Below are positions 10,371-18,264 of a DNA stretch of 24,304 nucleotides, piece by piece. Origin of the DNA: Elysia marginata (lineage: Eukaryota > Mollusca > Gastropoda > Plakobranchidae); contig BMAT01001458.1 in the NCBI GenBank assembly GCA_019649035.1, positions 42,469 through 66,772 on the forward strand. The letters run 5' to 3'. How positions within the stretch are numbered: the stretch's first letter is position 1; each line of letters begins with the position of its first letter. A program made the translations under genes and the position numbers. The notes under the pieces are model-generated. The model saw only the letters and a program-made list of their open reading frames with translations, was not told where the DNA came from and made no database searches.

Positions 10371-11051
10371 TTGCGCGAGCTAGAAATTAATGATGAACAA
10401 GTTGAAACCGTCGGCTCTTAAAAGTATTTTGGTTTTACTATTGCCAATAAACTAAACTGGCATGCCTATGTTGATGTCTCAATACTCTTAAATGCAACAA
10501 TTTGAACAGGAGGCTTTTTTTTTTCTTTAAAAGTAGAAATCTTTTTATGTGAATGGAAGCATTCTAAAACAATCTATATAAAAACACTTCATGTCCAAAG
10601 CATTAAATACAGTGAATGATCCACGCCACCCTCTATAAAATGCATACCAGATTTCAGGAAGATCAGGAAGATTTGTTACTACCCACAGTAAAACAGAACA
10701 TTACTAATAATCTTCCGTTCTGGCAACATTTTGAAAATTGTCGGAATGAAAAATCACATGTTAATGTTAATTTCAAGGCTTTGCTTTCTTTTATCTATAA
10801 TTATTTTTATATGTCTGTGAATTTATGACCGCACGGAGAAATGTTAGAGAGGTGAGGAGTTAAATGTGAGAATGAGAGGGACAGTGAGATAGAAACTTGC
10901 ATCACTTGTGTGTTTGTTGTTTTATCGTGTTTCTGTGCTTGAGTGTAAAATGTAATCGTGGAGCTATAATTATATTATTTGTTTCAGCACCAATGTCCAT
11001 GTCAATTTCCAATAATGGATGAAGAAAGTAAATAAATTTTTAGCTTATCTT
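10371..11051 (+). mobile_element. 5'-truncated LINE fragment inserted in the left intron
   Basis: The corresponding point in the right arm lacks this ~680-bp segment. A 7-bp direct repeat TTATCTT (10364-10370 and 11045-11051) flanks it, as expected of a target-site duplication. Its start translates as a decayed version of the region after the reverse-transcriptase domain of CR1/Rex-type LINEs (EINDEQVETVGS, then KYFGFTIANKLNWHAY), followed by NDPRHPLYKMHTRF-like sequence and an A-rich end with AATAAA. It has stops and frameshifts and lacks the catalytic RT part, so it is dead on arrival: a typical truncated LINE insertion. Confidence 0.6.
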
Positions 11052-11743
11052 GTCTTATGTATTATCTTTTAGGGTTCACCTCACCCTCTTATTGTTTCCC
11101 TTTTCACTGTCCGACCGCTACTTACCTTCTCTTCTATCTATCCCCCACCCCTCCCCTCGCCCAAAGTATCTTCACTTTCGTGTACCCCCATGTCATTTAT
11201 TTTTCAGTTTAACCATCTCTCTTCCATCTCTCTTCATTTCACACACGCTTCTCCTCCTTGTTTATGGATACCTTACCTTTCAAAACACCAACACCCTTGA
11301 GTATTCTATTTCTTTAACTTTAAGGGTAATTCTCACCACATCGCTCTTATGATTGAAAGATTTTAGAGGTTTGAAAATAGAAGTGGAAAGAATTAGACTT
11401 TGAAGTGAAAATGTCCGAAATGTCTGCCTTTAAAATGATTTGAACCTTCGACATGTAGTAGCTTAGGCACCCACATTTTTGCCACTGAGAGAAACACAGC
11501 TTTTACCATGTCTCCACTACGCTTCTAAATTTGAAGTTTCATCGCGAAGGTCCTACTCCTGGCTTAGTCTTTCTAAGCGACTTGCTTACTTGAAAGGAAA
11601 GATCCAAATCGCACCAAAGGCAACCATTTCTTTCAGGAAGTACGCCAACACTAAGCCATAAACAACAAACATAGAGAACAAATGATAACATTAATTTAAG
11701 GTATGTCTCATGCAAATTGTAAATCCTGAGATCAGAATAAATA

Positions 11744-11977
11744 GTGGAGGCAGCTTCTGCGCAATCAAATGAATGAAAGATTTTATAGTTATGAAATTAG
11801 CAGTATAGAGATTTCGTTTTTAAAGTGACCAGGCGGTTGGTGGCGAAGGTACCATAAGTGGAAGGTTCTAATCATATTAAGGGCGGACGATTCGGAAATT
11901 TGCACTTCAAATACTAATTATCTCCACTGTTAATTTAATACCTTTAAAGTATTTGATTGCGCAGTGGCTGTCTCCAC
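11744..11977. mobile_element. Foldback (MITE-like) element with 27-bp inverted repeats
   Basis: The segment 11744-11770 is the reverse complement of 11951-11977 at 24 of 27 positions; the shared core is ATTTGATTGCGCAG on the right end. The 234-bp element has no coding capacity. It lies in the part of the left intron (about 11322-11990) that has no counterpart in the right arm, so it probably arrived after the duplication. A clear target-site duplication was not seen, so the class (hAT-, Mariner- or other-derived) is open. Confidence 0.5.
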
Positions 11978-12096
11978 AAATTTTTTTAGAGCGACCTAGT
12001 TTAGCACTTCATTTTTTATGCTTTCTTCACTCTATTCCTACTTAAAAATTTAAAACACGTCTCTTTTTATGTCATTGTGTCTGACTTTAGCCAACC

Positions 12097-12624
12097 ATGT
12101 CGCCGAAATCCGTTGTAGTGCTCGCTCTGTTGGCAGTTGCTGTGGTCAGCGCCCAGGACTTCGTCAACGACTGGGACCGGCCCGTAGAGTTTGAATGTCC
12201 AGAGGATCAGGTCATCACTAGCGTCTACAGCGTTCATGACAACCATAGGGAAGACAGGAGGTGGAAGTTTGGCTGCGGCCCAACTCCAGGAAACGCCAAA
12301 CCAAGACAATGCGAGTGGACCGAAGACTACGTTAACGACTGGGATCTTCCTGTGATGTTCATGTGCCCAGCCAACTACATGATTGCTGGAGTCGCCAGCG
12401 TCCATGACAACGGCAAAGAGGACAGGCGTATGAAGGTGAAGTGCTGCAGACGACCTGGCTTCAAAGCCCAATCTTGCGAGGTCACAGATTGGCTCAACAA
12501 CTGGGACGCTCCCCTGGACTACAATGTTCCCAGCGGAAAAGTCCTGATCGGCTGGTTGAGCGTGCATGACAACCACAGGGAAGATCGTCGTCACAAGATG
12601 GTCCAGTGCAACTACGGCAAATAG
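12097..12624 (+). CDS. Secreted dermatopontin-like protein, left copy (175 aa)
   Basis: Predicted extracellular protein of the dermatopontin / hemagglutinin-amebocyte aggregation factor family, whose members act in extracellular matrix, shell matrix or haemolymph cell aggregation. Residues 1-19 form a signal peptide (hydrophobic VVVLALLAVAVV, cleavage likely after SA). Three repeats follow at about 21-60, 77-116 and 131-171, each built on a (V/L)N(D/N)WD start, a hydrophobic stretch and an SVHDNxxEDRR core. Cysteines are at 34, 60, 72, 90, 116, 117, 127 and 171; the repeat-3 position matching C34/C90 is V144. Length is close to Limulus aggregation factor and shorter than vertebrate dermatopontin (about 200). 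The coding sequence is one exon; the ATG lies 6 bases after the acceptor AG (12089-12090). The paralogue at 20031-20558 is 162/175 identical. The family call is firm; the exact role (shell, clotting, immunity) is not readable. Confidence 0.93.
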   Translation: MSPKSVVVLALLAVAVVSAQDFVNDWDRPVEFECPEDQVITSVYSVHDNHREDRRWKFGCGPTPGNAKPRQCEWTEDYVNDWDLPVMFMCPANYMIAGVASVHDNGKEDRRMKVKCCRRPGFKAQSCEVTDWLNNWDAPLDYNVPSGKVLIGWLSVHDNHREDRRHKMVQCNYGK

Positions 12625-12910
12625 ACGGCTAAACGGCATTTCGAAACCTGTAACATTTCGTTTTATGTTGCGCTATGTAGACATACACGAAGTTGATTAT
12701 AATGAATGAAGCCTTTTTGAACATGAAAAAAATGAACTAGATTCAATCTTCGGACCAAATGTCATCAGCAATGGGATTTTTATGGGTTTTCCATTAAAAA
12801 AGAACAATTTTTAAATCCGATATTCTATGTTGAATCCTTAATAGCTGTTAATCTAATCTGAGGCTACCAAAAAAAAAAAAAACTGCGGTGTTTAAATTTT
12901 ACCACCTGAA

Positions 12911-12916
12911 AATAAA
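12911..12916 (+). terminator. Poly(A) signal of the left gene
   Basis: AATAAATACAAAAC occurs here about 290 bp after the stop and also in the right copy, where downstream ACGCATT and GTGTT words are conserved too. Conservation in both arms while the intervening 3' UTR has diverged makes this the best candidate cleavage signal. Confidence 0.55.
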
Positions 12917-12974
12917 TACAAAACCGCACGCCACGCATTTCAATGTGTTTTGTTATTTCCAAGGCTGGCGGTTG

Positions 12975-13870
12975 TAACGTGTTCTTCTCTTGTTCTAGGC
13001 AATATCTTCTTTCCTGGTGAAATATAAAAACCCAAAGCTCAATCAATCCAAGCAAATTCAAAAGATTTTTTTGCACTGCTAAAATTGAATGTGCTTGCCT
13101 GAACGCTTTTCATTTATGCTATTGTATGTTTTAGGTGGCGTGAAAACTGTAGAGTATATTTCTTATAAACTGGTGTTAGCAGATCTTCGATTCTAAAAGG
13201 GAAAGAGAGTGGAGTAATGACTTAGTGGTTGTCATTAAAAAAATTACAGCAAAATGGATGGGCCAACCCTGAGGTATCTCGATGCGAAAAATACGACCTC
13301 TTTTATATTCACTGCACAGGATAGACAACAACAAAATTTTGATGGTTTTCATTAAACTTCGTTATTTTCAAGATAAGGATGTTAATTGCAACATCTACAT
13401 TTCTGCTGAAACAACAAAAACAAAATACTGAGAAAATACATCAAACGATAAGGGGGTTTCTGACAAGATTCTCATCTATATCAACTACACCAACTGGCAG
13501 ACACACTCGTTCTACGCACGGGACAGATATCAATGTAGTTCCATAAGTTTTGAAAACAATGAGCCCTCGCTACTTTATATTGTAGCAGATCTACAGGGCA
13601 TTAAAAAGCCATTTAAAAAGCCCAACGATAGATTGCGATACACCAACGCTCGCAGAATCACCCTCCATAAATAGCGCCATTCTAACAATAATCTGTCAAT
13701 GCGGAAATCTCCTATGTGGCAGCGTGACCTTGCAAAGCAGCTCTTGATTAAAACAGCCACAGGAAAGTCTTGACATTCATAGAAAGACCACAAAAAACTT
13801 CTAGCTCCATTGTACAAGTACCTGGATGACATAAGTGGCAAAACAAGCCATAAAAGGAAAGGGCATATTC
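12975..13870. other. Spacer sequence with no supported gene
   Basis: The first part of the region between the two arms. Mixed AT-rich DNA with a slightly GC-richer piece at 13450-13850. I could not match any frame here to a known domain on either strand. It may contain decayed transposon sequence like the rest of the spacer. Confidence 0.4.
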
Positions 13871-13878
13871 TTCCAATT

Positions 13879-13879
<1 letters not shown>

Positions 13880-13919
<40 letters not shown>

Positions 13920-13975
13920 ATCTCTCTTTTTTTTCTCTCTCTCTCACACACACCCATACATACATACACACATAT
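13880..13975. repeat. CT/TG/CA compound microsatellite
   Basis: (TC)n at about 13880-13905, then (TG)n to about 13919, a second CT tract and (CA)/(CATA) repeats to about 13973. Overlapping frames on both strands are low-complexity translations of the repeat. Confidence 0.92.
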
Positions 13976-14127
13976 CTTGTTTTTTTCCTAGATGAAAACC
14001 TTTTTTTTAAATCTTGTGTTTTCTTTCCATGCAGCAATTTTTTTTACCTCATTCTCCCTTTATTTCCCTTTTCCACTCTTTCTTTACTTTTCCGTTCTCA
14101 TCTTCTACATTCTTTCACTCTGTGCTA

Positions 14128-14128
14128 C

Positions 14129-14174
<46 letters not shown>

Positions 14175-14235
14175 TATACACTTATAAAGCGCCAAATCGA
14201 AAATATGTGAAAGCACTAAGCGCTTTACATCAAAT
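14128..14235 (+). repeat. (AAT)n-linked GCGC hairpin repeat, copy 2
   Basis: An (AAT)n run of about 14 units (14128-14171) leads into TATAAAGCGCC, a spacer of about 29 bases, then AAGCGCTTTACATC. The arms TAAAGCGC and GCGCTTTA pair perfectly over 8 bp. The architecture matches copy 1 near 6208-6285. A short ATAATAATAAATGG follows (about 14236). Confidence 0.6.
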
Positions 14236-14899
14236 CATAATAATAAATGGATTTTAAAAATACATAAGCCAATCCACATAATTTATTAATGAACATCAAC
14301 ATAGATATACACTAAGGAATTATAGAGAATATAATTATGTAGATTAACGTACTATGTACCGTACTCTCACATTGAAAAATCGAATCCTCCATTTATAAGA
14401 AAAGAGAAATGTTTTGCCAACCGCTGCGGGTTGAGAAAATCGTTAAAAACCCTTCAATTTTGTGGTGATAGGTAGGGTAATGCATCATTCTAGAGACATA
14501 TACCGAAATCTGATCTTTTTGAGGCTAAATCGAGGAGAAATATTTTTTCGTTTTTTTTTTTATTTATACGCTAACTAACGGGTGACACGCTAGCAATTTA
14601 TTGACCTAAATTAGCTCAGAAAAACTACATTAGCGAGGTCGGTTTTTGCAGACCTCCGGGAGAACCATGATGTTATGGCTCATTCATCTCCGAGCAAAGT
14701 AAGATAGATGTGAATCATGATGGTTACAGAGAAAGAGAAGACGTTGATAGGAAACTCAAAGACAGAATATTGGACGTGCAGAAGTTAGATCTAAGCCTAC
14801 GGAAAGAAGCTAAATCATGGAAAAATTAAAAATGGAGCGAGATGCGAACTGTGTGGCTTAAGGAAAGACGTTACTATTTATAGGCAGCTTGGGTAAACG

Positions 14900-15150
14900 A
14901 CTGCGCCGCGAGCCAAGTAGATCTAGAAATCTAGATCTTCGAGCGCATCTAGCTTCTACTAGAGCCTACTACCACACATCTGCTTCCAATAATAGCTTTT
15001 TTAAATACAACTTATCTAGACTCATCTGGTTTAAATCCACATAGACCTACCGGTGTAAACTAAAATCTTGCTATAGAACCTTAATCTAATGTATGCTATC
15101 AAGATGAATCTTGCAACAGAAATTTTGGTTTAGGACCACAAGAGAAGGTG
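14900..15150. repeat. CTAGATCT-rich non-coding segment with perfect palindrome
   Basis: The segment is dense in TCTAGA/AGATCT words. At 14919-14938 the arms AGATCTAGA and TCTAGATCT flank two bases, a perfect 9-bp inverted repeat. Similar word-rich stretches appear at 2830-3010 and 3780-3870. This looks like a dispersed low-complexity repeat of this genome; no coding signal is seen. Confidence 0.4.
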
Positions 15151-15234
15151 GGAGACGAAGAGACAAACAGATATGTAAGCCTACAAACAGACATGTCAAG
15201 AGAAAGAGAGGGAGAGAGAGGTAGATAGATAGAT

Positions 15235-15274
<40 letters not shown>

Positions 15275-15385
15275 CAGAAAACAGAATATTAACCGCAGAC
15301 GGGCAGTATGTAAACTATTGGTTTTGGATTTAAAGACAGGGTAGAAGAGGAAGAGACAGACATGACCAAACAGACATGTAAAGAC

Positions 15386-15428
<43 letters not shown>

Positions 15429-15430
15429 TG
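15139..15430. repeat. Duplicated GA-rich tract
   Basis: Two related units, each with AACAGACATGT followed by a long (GA)n run (about 15238-15270 and 15388-15426), suggest a diverged tandem duplication of about 150 bp. A GATA run lies at about 15222-15236. An open frame through the second unit is Arg/Glu-repeat and not a credible protein. Confidence 0.65.
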
Positions 15431-15639
15431 AACTTTGATAAAGTAGAGGATAAAACAGGGAGATGCAAAACAAAGAGAAGGCGCTGGGAGGTACTAAAAA
15501 AACCCAGAAAAATGTATAGACACCCAGAAGGTAAGCCTGCGGAAGGAAGACAAAGCCGATGGAGATCTATATTACAACATTATGGGCACAAAAAGAAAAG
15601 AATGGAAATTTTTCATTGGAGCTTAGCACATTCTTAAAT

Positions 15640-16020
15640 TCTTTACTTTAACCAATTCCGACATTTTTGCGGAAACCCATGAAATTCACGGGCAGGGCAT
15701 GTTACTAGTTTATGAATATAAATTTAGGCAAGGTTAAGATTGTCGGTGTGAATTAAAATCTTGGTCCAAAACTTTAAACTAACAAATAATAGACAATGTT
15801 ATAAGCACAGATCTTTAAATTTATGTCTTTAGATTTGCTTTTAAACAGTAAAACATGCTAAAGTTATAAAAGCCATTAAAAATAATAGTTTGCAGACTTC
15901 ATCTACAACTATAATATTTTTAACTAATGAAATTTTAGTATGTAAATTCTCACACATTTATACCCACATGCACGTGCACAAATCCACACTGCAATAAAAT
16001 TATACAAGCACCGGTATCTA
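15640..16020. other. AT-rich spacer, nothing recognised
   Basis: AT-rich DNA between the GA-rich tract and the LINE remnant. A few CTTTAGAT/AGATCT-type words occur, and no reading frame or structured repeat could be supported. Confidence 0.4.
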
Positions 16021-16024
16021 TTTT

Positions 16025-16740
16025 ACATCTATTAGAAACCAAAAAGTGTCCTGAGAGACTTTTAAATGATTTTTTGCACTACGTTCTTTGTTGGCTGCGA
16101 CGAAAATTCAGTAAGGATTTCTCCTGTTGCCTTAGCGCTTCCCTTGATATTTTGTATAACAAAGGCTAGATCTGGTGTGAATTTCATTCTCCAGCGAGCT
16201 GCTTTTGTCTTTGGGGTTGTAGAGAAGAGTTGCATTTGATTGCTCTGCTCACTGCATCACGTCATTCCCAGCCTTGTTGTCATCTTGATATCCCCTTTCA
16301 GTATGATGGCTGTTGAAGTGTCCCATCACAACTGCGGGGTGATTAACCACTTGTACAGGAGGGCTGTCCCAGTTTAAGGTTGGAGGTTTTTAGAAGTTGT
16401 GGACTTCTGTGTCTCCGATGTTGATACAGGATCTTTGCGTTCCATTGCTTTTTAGTGCTGACACCAAGATCAATCACCTATGGCGGCTCTCTTGCATGGG
16501 ATGGTTCTGTCTGTTGACAAGTGATGGTATTCAGGGATTGTATATCTCGATGGTGGAGCGTTGTCATCTAAGTGAGTCTTTTGGGTGAAGGCAATATCAT
16601 TTAATCTTCTGTGTCTGGAGAAGTTTTGCCATTTCGTCATGGATATTTCTTCTATATGAGGTGTCATTATCTTCAATCTTTACCCAAGGAGTAAACAGTC
16701 ATCATCGTTGGTTGTGGAGTCTAGCTGATTTTTCGAAATG
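16025..16740 (-). pseudogene. Decayed LINE endonuclease domain (minus strand)
   Basis: Read on the minus strand, the segment gives in order, across several frameshifts, the landmarks of the apurinic-type endonuclease that opens ORF2 of CR1/Jockey-type LINEs: an EMAKLLQTQKI-like strand, DIAFTQKTHLDDN (canonical form ends in QETHL), a RYTIPEYHH segment, then GHFNSHHTERGY (canonical GDFNSHH.EWGY) near 16289-16327, TPDLAFVIQNI near 16170 and a degraded SQ(D)-type segment near 16050, where SDH/SQH is expected. The endonuclease nicks target DNA for reverse transcription. Catalytic Glu and Asp positions are substituted, several stops are present, and no RT domain follows, so this is an inactive fossil. 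Confidence 0.7.
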
Positions 16741-16854
16741 ACGGACTTCCATCAACAGTAACGTGGCCCTTTTTATCCTGGACGGCGCCCGAGCCAGTAT
16801 GGTTACTTGTTTTCTTGTTTTTCATGACTAGAGGTTTGATTGAAGGATATTTTT

Positions 16855-17083
16855 ACAAGCCCAATTCCACTTCAAAGGTGCTCTCAGGGCTTGGGTCCCA
16901 ATGACAATGTATGGGCTGCCACCCAGAGACTAGCGGGGATACCATGACTTAGCCTCAGCCGGTCACATTATACTGACACCGACCCAACTAGTAGGGGCCC
17001 GGACTGTGCTCGGCTGATCCTCGAACCCGCGACCTCTGGGCCACGGAGCGAGGCCACTACCAACTGAGCTATCTAAGCCCCGT
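16855..17083 (-). mobile_element. tRNA-derived SINE (minus strand)
   Basis: On the minus strand a tRNA-like head starts GGGGCTTAGATAGCTCAGTTGG (17081 downward). It contains a perfect pol III A-box TAGCTCAGTTGG and, about 30 bases on, a B-box GGTTCGAGGAT. The anticodon and D stems no longer pair fully, so it is not a working tRNA. A tRNA-unrelated body of about 150 bp follows, including GTATAATGTGACCGG, ending around 16855 near CTTGTAAAAATATCC. Flanking minus-strand DNA on both sides looks like LINE ORF2, suggesting a nested insertion. The 3' end and target-site duplication are not certain. Confidence 0.75.
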
Positions 17084-17086
17084 GGG

Positions 17087-17230
17087 TCAAGGAGAAGTCT
17101 GTTTTTCTCTGGACGCCGGGATGGATCATTCCTAGTCTGACTCCTATCCATTTTCTGTCCCAGTATGATTGCATCTCTGTGGTATCACCTTCAGGGTCCG
17201 TGTGGTGTGCAAGCCCCTGCACGACGGCAA
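17087..17230 (-). pseudogene. Possible N-terminal piece of the same LINE ORF
   Basis: The minus-strand frame reads HTDPEGDTTEMQ, YWDRKWIGVRLGM and HPGVQRKTDFS just before the SINE. From memory this resembles the lead-in to the endonuclease in molluscan non-LTR elements. With the endonuclease remnant on the far side of the SINE in the same orientation, a single LINE copy split by the SINE is the simplest reading. The match is from memory and short, so confidence is limited. Confidence 0.35.
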
Positions 17231-17637
17231 AGTGATGATTCGTAGCAAGAGAGTGAGAAAATGTTCTGTAGTCATTACTAGTGTTAGTTCTTGGAACACT
17301 TGAGTAGTTTTGCCCGTTGAAGATCGCAAACTTCTAAGAGGAAAACTTTATCAGTCTTGCCAGGTTTTACCCCCCCCCACCATTTCGTTTTCCCACATCT
17401 ACCAACCCATCTACCTTCCATTTTTTCACCCAATCAATTCCTCCTTCCCCATATCTCTTTTTCAAAAAAATATCGGAACAAAAACAATTGGTTAAGCTGA
17501 ATGTTAGCAATGATGTTCGGAGTCAATGAGTCAATGCTAAAAGTTTGTTGAGAAATTGGAAAAGCGGATAAGCGGAGGATGAGTGGCAAAAAGAAAAAAA
17601 TAAAATAGAAAACAAGAGGATGAGCTAAAAGTCTGTC

Positions 17638-17760
17638 TGTCTCTCTCTCTTTCATCTCTCCGTCTCTCTCTCTCTCTTTTTCTCTCTTTCTCTCTCTCTT
17701 TCATCTCTCCGTCTCTCTCTCTTTCTCCGTCCCTCTCTCTCTACCTCTTATCTTTCTACC
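17638..17760. repeat. CT-rich tract with internal duplication
   Basis: Pyrimidine-rich tract in which a unit containing CTCTCTTTCATCTCTCCGTC occurs twice (about 17646-17665 and 17692-17712), amid (CT)n. A poly-C run at 17370-17378 and T-rich runs near 17965-18000 lie nearby. No gene. Confidence 0.85.
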
Positions 17761-18264
17761 TATCTGCCTACCTCTATCTCTCCACTTACCTTTGCATATG
17801 TGTGTGTACCCCTCTCTAGTTATCTCTTCATTACATCGCATTTTTTAAACCTTAAGTAAAAGATAAAAAGGTGAATAGGACGAAGATAAGACACAGACAG
17901 GCAGACAGAGGTGGAGAAAATCATAGAAAAAGAGAAAAATGGGTGTACACAGACAAGAATTTTTGTTTCTTTTTTTTTTTTGTTCTTTTTTTTTGTTTCA
18001 AACAATGGTCCATCTTTGTGTAATAGTGAGGATAGCATTATCATTTTATAAACTTTTCATTTAATTTGATATAGGTTGCCAATAACACGGTCTGAATTTA
18101 AAGCCAATCTGTCAACCCATGGTTGTAATGAGTGTGCGGTGTCGAGAATGTAGGCATAGGCTTGTAATTATTTTGTAGACCAGTTGCTTTTTGTCAACCG
18201 TTCAAAATTTCAGGTTACCTCTAAGGTTAGTTGACGTTGACGACTTACACCAGACCGAGCAACA

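Larger units (their letters stand above)
8340..12970 (+). repeat. Left arm of the inverted gene duplication
   Basis: Read on the + strand, this arm matches the reverse complement of 19855-22690 block by block and in order: a distal block (8340-8480), the TTAACTCTGTTTAA/TTGGCAGAAAAA block (8592-8670), the promoter-proximal block and TATA box (9024-9084), the non-coding exon and donor (to about 9210), the intronic minisatellite, intron segments near 10220, 11045, 11130 and 11240, the acceptor with the whole coding exon, and the 3' flank up to the poly(A) region at about 12965. It is longer than the right arm because of a LINE piece (10371-11051), an extra segment at about 11322-11990, more minisatellite copies and about 200 bp of extra 3' flank. 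The ends are approximate because the comparison was made by eye. Confidence 0.85.

Noticed and set aside
11479-11661. A 60-residue frame in the left intron
   Set aside because: No family resemblance, and it lies in the left-only segment next to the foldback element; most likely chance.
12067-12639. 190-codon open frame antisense to the left dermatopontin-like gene, with a matching 191-codon frame at 20016-20591 antisense to the right gene
   Set aside because: Both lie wholly opposite real coding exons and share the same frame relation. Repeated GAC/AAC/GTC codons of the HDN..EDRR repeats leave few stops on the other strand, and their similarity follows from the similarity of the sense genes. 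The sense frames have signal peptides and a known family; the antisense ones have neither.
13801-14257. Overlapping frames of 61-140 residues on both strands
   Set aside because: These are translations of CT, TG, CA and AAT microsatellites (Ser-Leu, Cys-Val, His-Thr and Asn/Ile runs).
15188-15430. A CRISPR-like array
   Set aside because: The GA tracts are simple repeats without regular unique spacers, and the sequence is eukaryotic.
15362-15637. A 91-residue basic protein
   Set aside because: It starts in a (GA)n microsatellite giving an Arg-Glu repeat; the rest matches nothing I know and has no supporting start or splice context.
17010-17081. A functional tRNA gene on the minus strand
   Set aside because: A- and B-boxes are present, but the anticodon and D stems do not pair, the B-box end is degenerate and a SINE body follows, so it is a SINE head.
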